6,960 nt of DNA from the NCBI GenBank assembly GCA_902782985.1, contig CACZPC010000135.1, positions 1 through 6,960 on the forward strand, read 5' to 3'. How positions within the stretch are numbered: the first letter of the stretch is position 1; every line of letters begins with the position of its first letter. Source of the stretch: Oscillospiraceae bacterium. Its GTDB lineage: Bacteria > Bacillota > Clostridia > Saccharofermentanales > Saccharofermentanaceae. Position numbers and translations under genes: made by a program. The notes under the pieces are model-generated. The model had not been told where the DNA came from, made no database searches, and saw only the letters and a list, made by a program, of their open reading frames with translations. This document shows positions 1-5,574 of the stretch, in pieces.

Positions 1-2110
1 CACACATGGATATCTCCTGATCTATGTCTTTAAGCTCACCTTCAAGTCCGATCACGGAAGACAGATCATCCCTTGCCCTGATCGCCTCATCGTATGAGAT
101 CAGGCAATCGCTCCGTTCCATAATAGGATGTAAGCCTTCTCTCTCCTTATAGTCGCGGAGCTTCTCCAGATGCATCTTAAGAGAATCCTTACAGTTCTTC
201 TTAAGATCATACATCGATACTTTCTTATAAACGGCATTGATCGCCATATTCTTAAAGAGTGCCCATTTATCTTCGGCAGCCTTATATTCCTTGAGAAGTT
301 CCCTCGGATCCTCACCTAAGAAATCCTTATCCCAATGCTCAAGTATCTCATCACGCATCTGACGGGTCACATCACCTGCCTCGACCCGCTGAAGTTCGGA
401 ACGGATTTCATCCGGAGACTTACCTGCTGACCTGATCTTAAGTTCATTAAGCGCTTTTTCATATGCCGCCGCCTTAGCAGGGCATTCCTCACGCAGGGAC
501 TGGGAGTATTCCGTACTCTTCACAAAAGAAAGCCTAATCGCAGAAGGATCATTCTTATATTCCTCGCCGATCCTCTGAAGCATGACAAGCTCTCTCTTAA
601 TACTTTCGATATCTTCTCTTTGAAGGTCATCGATGATCTGATCTTCAAAAGGCTCGATATCAGGAGCATCCTTAGTCTTCTCATAAATACTTATAAGCTC
701 AAAGAGCGAATAACCCGACGGTCTGATCGCATGAAGCTCGTGTACGTATCCGTCAAGTTCACGACGCTTATCGGAGATCTCCTTCGATCTTCTGATGAAT
801 TCATCGGAATTACCGTTTACCGCTATCTCGGATACCGTCTTGAGCTGGTCAAGAACATCTCTCTTACGCGACTTATTGGAATGCAGCTCAAGGCAGAAAG
901 GAGCAAGTCCTATCTTCCCGAGTCTGTTATATACTACTTCGAGTGCCGCCTTCTTCTCTGCCGCAAATAACACTTTCTTGCCGTCATAAAGAAGATTGGC
1001 TATCATCGAAGTGATAGTCTGCGATTTACCTGTTCCCGGAGGCCCGTGAAGCACAAAACTCTTACCGTTCTTGGCGGCTCGGATGGCACAAAGCTGAGAA
1101 GCATCCGCCTGCATCGGCAGAAGTACTCCGTCCTCGTCCTCATATGATTCGGTATCAAGCGGCTCGCAATCGAATTCAAGACGGCCCTCTATAAGGCTTC
1201 TTACCACATCATTCTTCATAAGATCATCACGTCTGTTCTTAAGATCATTCCACATGACGAACTGAGTAAAAGAAAAGATACCGATATAAGCAGACTCCAG
1301 GATCTCCCATCTTTCCTTGACCTTGATCCCCTGCCTGAAAATATCAAATACACCGTTGATATCCGTACCCGAATCATCGACGGGGAGCCTTTCGAGCCCC
1401 TCGATCCTTATATCATATTCGGCCTTGAGCTTCTCGAGTATCGAGTTATTGATCATCGTATCTTCTTCTCTTGCTCTTATCACATAGCCGAGTGACAGAG
1501 AACGCCTTACAAGATCGATGGGGACAAGTACCAGCGGCGCATAATGGCATTTATCATCAGTATCATTCTCATACCATTTAAGAAGTCCCAATGCGATAAA
1601 TAATGTATTGGCTCCATTTTCCTCAAGAGATGACCTGGCACTCCTGTATACTTCCTTCACTCTTACATCAAGATCAGCTCTCGTTATGGACGAGATGAGC
1701 TTGAACTTGCCGAAAGCTTTTTTGATCTCATCTTCAAAGCCCTGAAGATCATGCATATTCTCGAAAGTATAATCTTTCGCGGGGATCGAACTTTTTCCTG
1801 AGGCTTCAGTGACTGACTCTGCAGGAACAGCCTCATTTTCAGAAGGAGTTCCTGATACTGTGCTCTCCGTATCGGATGTCTGTTCTACCGCTTTACCGCT
1901 CTCTTCTTCATCAGGCAGATCTCTGCCCTTTATGATAAATGTCTTATCGGATAAGAGTGCATCTTCGAGCTCTGAAAGTGACGATACGAATAACGGTATG
2001 ATCTTCTTCGTAAGCCTCAGATTGATAAGCTGGTTACGAAGGTCAAGATCAAGGAGCTTACGCTCCCATAATGTGACCTTATCAACGGCAGGACTTGTTT
2101 CAGTACTCAT
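1..2110 (-). CDS. Large DUF4011-type superfamily I helicase/ATPase, N-terminal 703 codons (3' end outside window)
   Basis: The frame is open from an ATG at 2110 to the left window edge (703 codons, no stop), so the protein is partial. Residues 13-33 carry the DUF4011 opening (WERKLLDLDLRNQLINLRL). Residues 331-343 resemble a helicase Q motif. GPPGTGKS at 356-363 is a Walker A P-loop, followed by a motif Ia-like stretch (VLFAAEKKAALEVV, 380-393) and CLELHSNKSRKRDVLDQL (406-423), all typical of COG1112 helicases. Residues 64-113 are an acidic Ser/Glu/Thr-rich linker, probably disordered. From about 430 to 703 the sequence is charged and helical, like the insertion that separates the helicase motifs in this family. 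Walker B and any C-terminal nuclease (Vsr/DUF559-like) or DUF3320 domain would lie beyond the edge. Relatives are usually well over 1,000 residues and, from recall, include reported anti-phage proteins. AGGAGG at 2121-2126 precedes the ATG by 10 bases. The start overlaps the upstream metallopeptidase gene by 11 bases, suggesting translational coupling. Family is secure; function is inferred. Confidence 0.85.
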   Translation of the reverse strand, partial: MSTETSPAVDKVTLWERKLLDLDLRNQLINLRLTKKIIPLFVSSLSELEDALLSDKTFIIKGRDLPDEEESGKAVEQTSDTESTVSGTPSENEAVPAESVTEASGKSSIPAKDYTFENMHDLQGFEDEIKKAFGKFKLISSITRADLDVRVKEVYRSARSSLEENGANTLFIALGLLKWYENDTDDKCHYAPLVLVPIDLVRRSLSLGYVIRAREEDTMINNSILEKLKAEYDIRIEGLERLPVDDSGTDINGVFDIFRQGIKVKERWEILESAYIGIFSFTQFVMWNDLKNRRDDLMKNDVVRSLIEGRLEFDCEPLDTESYEDEDGVLLPMQADASQLCAIRAAKNGKSFVLHGPPGTGKSQTITSMIANLLYDGKKVLFAAEKKAALEVVYNRLGKIGLAPFCLELHSNKSRKRDVLDQLKTVSEIAVNGNSDEFIRRSKEISDKRRELDGYVHELHAIRPSGYSLFELISIYEKTKDAPDIEPFEDQIIDDLQREDIESIKRELVMLQRIGEEYKNDPSAIRLSFVKSTEYSQSLREECPAKAAAYEKALNELKIRSAGKSPDEIRSELQRVEAGDVTRQMRDEILEHWDKDFLGEDPRELLKEYKAAEDKWALFKNMAINAVYKKVSMYDLKKNCKDSLKMHLEKLRDYKEREGLHPIMERSDCLISYDEAIRARDDLSSVIGLEGELKDIDQEISMC

Positions 2111-2807
2111 TAAGAAGTTTCCTCCTCGGTCTGTAATCTGGCATGACTCTCTCGACTTCACGGTAGAATCTCGTCGAATGATCAGCATGGATGAAGTGCG
2201 CAAATTCATGTACGACTACATAAGCCGTACATTCTTCGGGCACTTCAAACAGGTTATAGTTAAAAGTCAGTATTCCGAGAGTCGGACGGCAGCATCCCCA
2301 TCTTGATGTCATCGTCCTGAACTTTATCTCTTTGGGCCTTTCCACGCCCTTCTCCTCAAATCTCGGATAATAATATTCACACATCTCAAGGATCTTCTCC
2401 TTAAGAAGCTTCTTCTTCCATCTTTCATATGTCCTGCGGCGTTCGTCCGCAGAGGAAGGATCCTTTACGATCAGGGTAACTACAGGATACTCATAGATCA
2501 CCTTGGGTCTTGCCCCCTGAAGAAGTCTGATCTCGCACTTCTCGCCGAATACATTAACCGTCTCACCGTCTGCATATTCGGTAGGACGAGCGGCATTGCT
2601 CATACGTTCATAGGTCTTATTCAATCCCTTGAGGATAAAATCACTCTTTTCCGTCAGGAAACGGTCGATCTCATACTGCGGCACTCTCGTATTGGCCGAC
2701 ACGGCTATCGTACCGTCATGTCTGATGCGCAGATTCATATTCCTGACTCTCTTACGGGTCAGCTCATAAAAGATCTCTTGCCCATTGATCGTGATCGAAC
2801 GCCTCAT
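2100..2807 (-). CDS. YgjP/DUF45-type (M48-like) zinc metallopeptidase
   Basis: This 235-residue protein has the full YgjP-like layout. The N-terminal beta-rich part (1-45) includes the NLRIRHDGTIAVSA strand pair. A charged helical middle follows (110-155). SRWGCCRPTLGILTFNYNL (168-186) is close to the family's SRWGSC...LTFNWRL block. HEFAH at 200-204 gives the HExxH zinc site with E201 catalytic, and H210 in ADHSTRFY is the likely third ligand. The end, MPDYRPRRKLL, is also typical. No signal peptide or membrane segment is visible, so it should be cytoplasmic. The family is poorly characterised biochemically; relatives are often encoded beside type I restriction genes. The ATG at 2807 is the first start after an in-frame TAG, yet it has no Shine-Dalgarno sequence and sits 7 bases after a perfect extended -10. 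The gene's 3' end overlaps the helicase start. Family call is firm; substrate is unknown. Confidence 0.88.
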   Translation of the reverse strand: MRRSITINGQEIFYELTRKRVRNMNLRIRHDGTIAVSANTRVPQYEIDRFLTEKSDFILKGLNKTYERMSNAARPTEYADGETVNVFGEKCEIRLLQGARPKVIYEYPVVTLIVKDPSSADERRRTYERWKKKLLKEKILEMCEYYYPRFEEKGVERPKEIKFRTMTSRWGCCRPTLGILTFNYNLFEVPEECTAYVVVHEFAHFIHADHSTRFYREVERVMPDYRPRRKLLNEY

Positions 2808-2814
2808 AGAATCG

Positions 2815-2823
2815 ATTATACCA
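2815..2823 (-). promoter_or_regulatory. Extended -10 promoter for the metallopeptidase-helicase pair (possibly leaderless)
   Basis: Read on the minus strand this is TGGTATAAT, a perfect TGnTATAAT extended -10. It is followed by CGATTCT and then the ATG at 2807. No good -35 is seen, which extended -10 promoters can tolerate. With transcription starting about 7 bases after the -10, the message would begin at or next to the start codon. A chance match in AT-rich DNA remains possible. Confidence 0.5.
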
Positions 2824-2851
2824 TTTAAGCGAGGCTATCATCATATCAGGA

Positions 2852-3637
2852 CTACTCGAAATACTCCATATTCACATCCGAATATTCTATCTCCGACGAA
2901 TACATACGGGCAACTTCATAAAGAGACTTACCGGAAGAGATACACAGCTCGGCAATGAGCCTTACGCTTTCACATGCAAAAAAGATATTCCCGGGATGAC
3001 GATAAAGAAAGTAGATCATCAGATTCTCGAACCTCTTATCGTTTGCAGTAATATATTCATCACGAGATGATGATGATACGGCATTTCGTCTTAATTCCGA
3101 CAGCATTATTGTCCACTCTTCATCGAGGCGTTCGAGCTTCATATATTCATCTGCGCGCTCAGGCGATGAAATATCATCGGGGCAGAGCATTTCGATATAC
3201 TGCGAAATATGACTGTCACGCTCTTGCACAGCCGTGATCTCATCAGGGAGCTTAACGGCCGGAATAAGCGCAAATGGCTCCTCCCTGTCGATTATGAGCC
3301 GACATGCCTCCTCACAGCATAATCCTATCCCCATATATTCATCATCATCAATATAATTCCTGAACCTCGGATGATCGGTACAGATATCACACAACATATC
3401 TTCGCCGTATTTAAGTATCATGCTGCATAATCCGTCAGAACGTAAAAAAGGACAGTTCCCGTCTTTATCCAAAACGAAGGAACCGTCCTTGATATATCTT
3501 GTAATATCATCATATCCTTTAAATCTGCACATGGATCCGGGATCGATATCGATCTCCCATCCTCTGCAGCATGAATGGATACACTTATCCGCGATACACT
3601 TAAAATCCTTATAGTAATCAGGAACGATAAGTGCCAT
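2852..3637 (-). CDS. FliB-family Cys-rich protein (flagellin lysine N-methylase-like)
   Basis: This 261-residue protein begins with the family's signature: VPDYYKDFKCI followed by C14, C19, C23 and C24 (C-x4-C-x3-CC-x-GW). Next come CPFL at 62-65, C71, C83 and C86 (LCDICTDHPR), and C107, C108 and C112 (GLCCEEACRLI). FliB methylates lysines of flagellin in Salmonella; the clustered cysteines suggest a metal or Fe-S centre. The C-terminal half (150-261) is helical and has the family-like ending ARMYSSEIEYSDVNMEYF, so the gene looks complete although shorter than the roughly 400-residue Salmonella protein. The ATG at 3637 lies only 11 bases after the anti-sigma stop and has a weak ribosome binding site, suggesting cotranscription. 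No flagellar gene is in the window, so flagellin may not be its target; many FliB-like proteins in Clostridia are annotated by similarity only. Family is fairly certain, substrate is not. Confidence 0.78.
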   Translation of the reverse strand: MALIVPDYYKDFKCIADKCIHSCCRGWEIDIDPGSMCRFKGYDDITRYIKDGSFVLDKDGNCPFLRSDGLCSMILKYGEDMLCDICTDHPRFRNYIDDDEYMGIGLCCEEACRLIIDREEPFALIPAVKLPDEITAVQERDSHISQYIEMLCPDDISSPERADEYMKLERLDEEWTIMLSELRRNAVSSSSRDEYITANDKRFENLMIYFLYRHPGNIFFACESVRLIAELCISSGKSLYEVARMYSSEIEYSDVNMEYFE

Positions 3638-3648
3638 GGCTCTGCTTA

Positions 3649-4254
3649 TCAGTTGTCAGCCTTCTCAGCCAGATAATAAGTGTCGCTGCTCTCTATATAG
3701 ATAACGATGCTGTCTTCTGCATCTGCGTTATATGTATAAACGGCAGCTCCGACAAAGTCCTGATTATCACTTTCTTCTACTGCTCCGAGCTCATCTCCGA
3801 TAGCATTACCGTTTCTCTGACCTGCCGTGAGAGGATCGGAAACGATATACTCATTACCTTCGAAAGTAACCGAGATCCTTGCGGCTAATTCGGGAGCATT
3901 ATCAAACTGCCGGGGATCGGAAGAAGATCCTGCACCCGAAAGAGAGTCACTATAATTCGAACTTGCTCTATCTGTTTCCTCTTCTACCTGTGCGTCATCG
4001 CCACGGACTACTTCAATCTTAACGGAATCATCATCGGATTCAGACTGAAAGTCACGATCATTGACGAAATTCAGAAGGATCACTCCGCCTACGATAAGAA
4101 CGATCGCAGCCGCAGCTATACTGCCGAATAACGGTACGATATTCGCCTTGCGGCGGGCCTTATTAGAGGCACGACCTTTGATCATGTTATCGCACTCTGC
4201 GATAAGATCTTCATCAAGATAATTCAAAGCATTTGAGATCTTTTCAGCTTTCAT
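3649..4254 (-). CDS. Putative membrane-anchored anti-sigma factor
   Basis: This 201-residue protein is probably the regulator of the adjacent ECF sigma factor. The N-terminal 38 residues (KISNALNYLDEDLIAECDNMI and a basic stretch KGRASNKARRK) are cytoplasmic by the positive-inside rule. They resemble the short sigma-binding segment of clostridial ECF partners. One hydrophobic helix spans about 39-64. The rest is outside: an acidic Ser/Asp/Glu-rich linker (67-120), then a small soluble part (125-198) with beta-like strands that I cannot assign to a known domain. No zinc-binding ZAS motif (HxxxCxxC) is present. The ATG overlaps the sigma stop as ATGA, and GGAGGG lies about 10 bases upstream, so the two proteins are probably made together. 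In this model, an extracellular signal relieves binding and frees the sigma factor. The role rests mainly on gene order and topology, not on a recognised anti-sigma domain. Confidence 0.72.
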   Translation of the reverse strand: MKAEKISNALNYLDEDLIAECDNMIKGRASNKARRKANIVPLFGSIAAAAIVLIVGGVILLNFVNDRDFQSESDDDSVKIEVVRGDDAQVEEETDRASSNYSDSLSGAGSSSDPRQFDNAPELAARISVTFEGNEYIVSDPLTAGQRNGNAIGDELGAVEESDNQDFVGAAVYTYNADAEDSIVIYIESSDTYYLAEKADN

Positions 4255-4814
4255 GCCTCATAACCCTCCTTCTTCAGATAGTCCGCAAGACCGTTTCTTG
4301 CTCTAAATAACATACTTTTTACCTTTGAAGGTGAAAAACCGAAATTATCGCAGATCTCCTGCAGGTTATCACAGCGATAATATCTGCTGATAAAAACATT
4401 TCGCATATCAGGGGATATTGTCCTCAGATATTCGCTTATCAGCTTTCCAAGATCCTGATATTCACTTTCATTATCCATGCATCTTCCCGGTTCAAAACCG
4501 CTTTCCGCAAGTTCCTGAAGTGACATTTCATATTCTCCGCCGCCGCGCTTACCGGCATTCTTCTTACGATACAGATCGATCGAAAGCCTTCTGGTGATCT
4601 TACTTAAGAAAGCAGATAATACCTCAGGTCTGTGCGGAGGTATCGCATTCCACGCATGAAGATAAGTATCATTCACCGTTTCTGCACTGTCTTCCTCAGA
4701 ATAAAGGATGTTATATGCCACCTTGGTAAGGTAACGCTCATACTTGATCTGAGTCTGTAAGATCGCTTCTTCATCGCGGTCCCAGTAAAGTTGTATGATC
4801 TTGGAGTCCTCCAA
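4251..4814 (-). CDS. ECF-family RNA polymerase sigma factor (TTG start)
   Basis: This 187-residue protein has the two ECF domains and little else. Region 2 (about 20-86) includes YERYLTKVAYNIL, the acidic DSAETVNDTYLHAWN core-binding/-10 segment, and ITRRLSIDLYRKK. Region 4 (about 124-183) ends in the helix-turn-helix LQEICDNFGFSPSKVKSMLFRARNGL, which would read the -35 element. The frame extends to a GTG at 4865, but the TTG at 4814 is preferred. AGGAG lies 7 bases before the TTG, the protein then begins EDSKIIQLYWDRDEEAI as relatives do, and the GTG lies inside the predicted promoter. The stop overlaps the anti-sigma ATG. The TGCAAC-N16-CGTCT promoter upstream suggests that it activates its own transcription. 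The regulon and inducing signal cannot be read from this window. Confidence 0.93.
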   Translation of the reverse strand: MEDSKIIQLYWDRDEEAILQTQIKYERYLTKVAYNILYSEEDSAETVNDTYLHAWNAIPPHRPEVLSAFLSKITRRLSIDLYRKKNAGKRGGGEYEMSLQELAESGFEPGRCMDNESEYQDLGKLISEYLRTISPDMRNVFISRYYRCDNLQEICDNFGFSPSKVKSMLFRARNGLADYLKKEGYEA

Positions 4815-4835
4815 GTTGTTTCTCCTTTCACCTAT

Positions 4836-4863
4836 AAAGACGCAACCAGCGTTCTGCGGTTGC
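4836..4863 (-). terminator. Possible weak terminator hairpin after cytidine deaminase
   Basis: The same dyad, transcribed from the deaminase promoter, would fold into a stem of about 8 pairs with one bulged base, followed by GTCTTTAT on the minus strand. The T run is short and interrupted, so termination would be partial at best. It starts 15 bases after the deaminase stop, and it could equally be only an operator-like repeat in the ECF promoter. Confidence 0.3.
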
Positions 4864-4864
4864 A
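4838..4864 (-). promoter_or_regulatory. Predicted autoregulated ECF promoter with overlapping dyad
   Basis: On the minus strand, TGCAAC (4864-4859) and CGTCT (4842-4838) are separated by 16 bases. This is the usual Firmicutes ECF arrangement of an AAC-type -35 and a CGTC-type -10. Transcription would start near 4832, leaving about 18 bases that contain the AGGAG site and lead to the TTG at 4814. A dyad at 4842-4863 (GCAACC and GGTTGC arms, extended by GC with one bulge, 5-base loop) overlaps both elements. Confidence 0.65.
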
Positions 4865-4877
4865 CATGATCGCAAAA

Positions 4878-5276
4878 TTATTTCAGATCCTCTTCTCCGA
4901 AAGGCTTCGGACAAAGATCTGACACCTTATACTCCTCATGATCTCCTTCGGTCGAACAGCATATGATCGAGCTTTCCGGAGAAAAGAATTCACTGATGAC
5001 CTGCCTGCACATAAAGCACGGCATGCCGATCCTGCCGGATCCTACCATGACATAAAGCTTAGAGAATCCTCCCTTGTGAACTCCCTCGCTTACCGCCTTG
5101 AATATCGCGGTCCGCTCAGCACAAACAGTAGCTCCGTAAGAGGAATTCTCGATATTCACTCCGGTAAAGATACGTCCGTCATCGGTAACGACGGCTGCAC
5201 TCACCTTAAAGTTCGAATATGGGCTGTAGCTGTACTGAAGATTCTGCTTCAAAAGCTCAAGCATCTTTTCATCCAT
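4878..5276 (-). CDS. cdd: Cytidine deaminase
   Basis: This 132-residue enzyme deaminates cytidine and deoxycytidine to uridine and deoxyuridine in pyrimidine salvage, in the cytoplasm. YSPYSNFKVSAAV (18-30) and GVNIENSSYG (39-48) are the classic nucleoside-binding segments. CAE at 52-54 supplies zinc ligand C52 and catalytic E54, and PCFMCRQ (86-92) supplies ligands C87 and C90. The length matches the small homotetrameric class. The usual PCGxCRQ glycine is replaced by Phe at 88, and the C-terminal motif reads LCPKPFGEEDL where LLPxxFGPxDL is common. The frame reaches an ATG at 5312, but the ATG at 5276 is preferred: GGAGGG lies 8 bases upstream, and the earlier ATG falls near the predicted transcription start. 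It appears to have its own promoter. The link to the ECF genes downstream may be only positional. Confidence 0.95.
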   Translation of the reverse strand: MDEKMLELLKQNLQYSYSPYSNFKVSAAVVTDDGRIFTGVNIENSSYGATVCAERTAIFKAVSEGVHKGGFSKLYVMVGSGRIGMPCFMCRQVISEFFSPESSIICCSTEGDHEEYKVSDLCPKPFGEEDLK

Positions 5277-5298
5277 CGGATCATCCCTCCAATCATGG

Positions 5299-5344
5299 AT
5301 TATATCATACATGGAGATTATAGCACCTAAGGAAACGTTGACAT
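5299..5344 (-). promoter_or_regulatory. cdd: Promoter of the cytidine deaminase gene, with tandem extended -10 boxes
   Basis: On the minus strand, ATGTCA (5344-5339, 4 of 6 to TTGACA), a 16-base spacer and TGCTATAAT (5325-5317) form a strong SigA-type promoter with a perfect extended -10. A second perfect TGATATAAT lies 18 bases further on (5307-5299) but has no clear -35. Starts would fall near 5310 and 5292, both upstream of the ATG at 5276. Confidence 0.7.
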
Positions 5345-5356
5345 TTTCGCCTCTTC

Positions 5357-5385
5357 AAAAGTGCGGCACCGTTATAAGATACCGC
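5357..5385 (-). terminator. Rho-independent terminator after the ADH/Cys-rich protein unit
   Basis: On the minus strand, GCGGTATC pairs with GGTGCCGC (8 pairs including two G-T) around a 7-base loop, followed by AC and TTTT. It lies 9 bases after the Cys-rich protein stop and just before the deaminase promoter. The T run is only four, so efficiency is uncertain. Confidence 0.6.
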
Positions 5386-5394
5386 CCGATATGA

Positions 5395-5574
5395 TCATTT
5401 ATTCTCTTTGACGTGACAGGTAGAGCTCACGGGACAGTTCCCGCAGCCGCAGGAGCATGATCCACGGCCGGATCTCCGTCTCCGGATAATACTCACAACG
5501 GCTGCTGATACGGCCGCGAGCAATATCACGATAACAATGATATTACCGATGTTTCCCGCGAACAGATCACTCAT
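5395..5574 (-). CDS. FeoB-associated Cys-rich membrane protein
   Basis: This 59-residue protein is easily missed. An N-terminal membrane helix (about 8-30, NIGNIIVIVILLAAVSAAVV) is followed by a basic stop-transfer RRRR (31-34). A Cys-rich tail follows, SCSCGCGNCPVSSTCH (39-54), with C40, C42, C44, C47 and C53. This layout matches the small FeoB-associated family (Pfam PF12669), which usually sits beside the ferrous iron transporter FeoB and may bind or hand on iron at the inner membrane face. Here no feo gene is in the window. Instead the ATG overlaps the stop of the iron-dependent alcohol dehydrogenase as ATGA, so the two should be translated together. A terminator follows. I infer a role in iron handling; the family's molecular function is not well established. 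Confidence 0.85.
   Translation of the reverse strand: MSDLFAGNIGNIIVIVILLAAVSAAVVSIIRRRRSGRGSCSCGCGNCPVSSTCHVKENK

Noticed and set aside
100..315. Minus-strand 71-codon frame in a different phase from the helicase
   Set aside because: The helicase frame is open through this stretch without interruption; the small frame is Arg/Ile-rich shadow.
1809..2306. Plus-strand open frame of 165 codons opposite the helicase/peptidase junction
   Set aside because: Ser-rich antisense shadow spanning two well-supported minus-strand genes; no family resemblance.
4815..4865. GTG at 4865 as the sigma factor start
   Set aside because: No ribosome binding site, lies in the predicted promoter, and adds 17 residues not seen in relatives. 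TTG at 4814 fits better.
5277..5312. ATG at 5312 as the cytidine deaminase start
   Set aside because: It falls at the predicted transcription start and lacks a ribosome site; the ATG at 5276 has GGAGGG 8 bases upstream.
5338..5343. Perfect TTGACA on the plus strand as a -35 for a rightward promoter
   Set aside because: No -10-like hexamer at 16-18 bases downstream and no plus-strand gene for it to serve.
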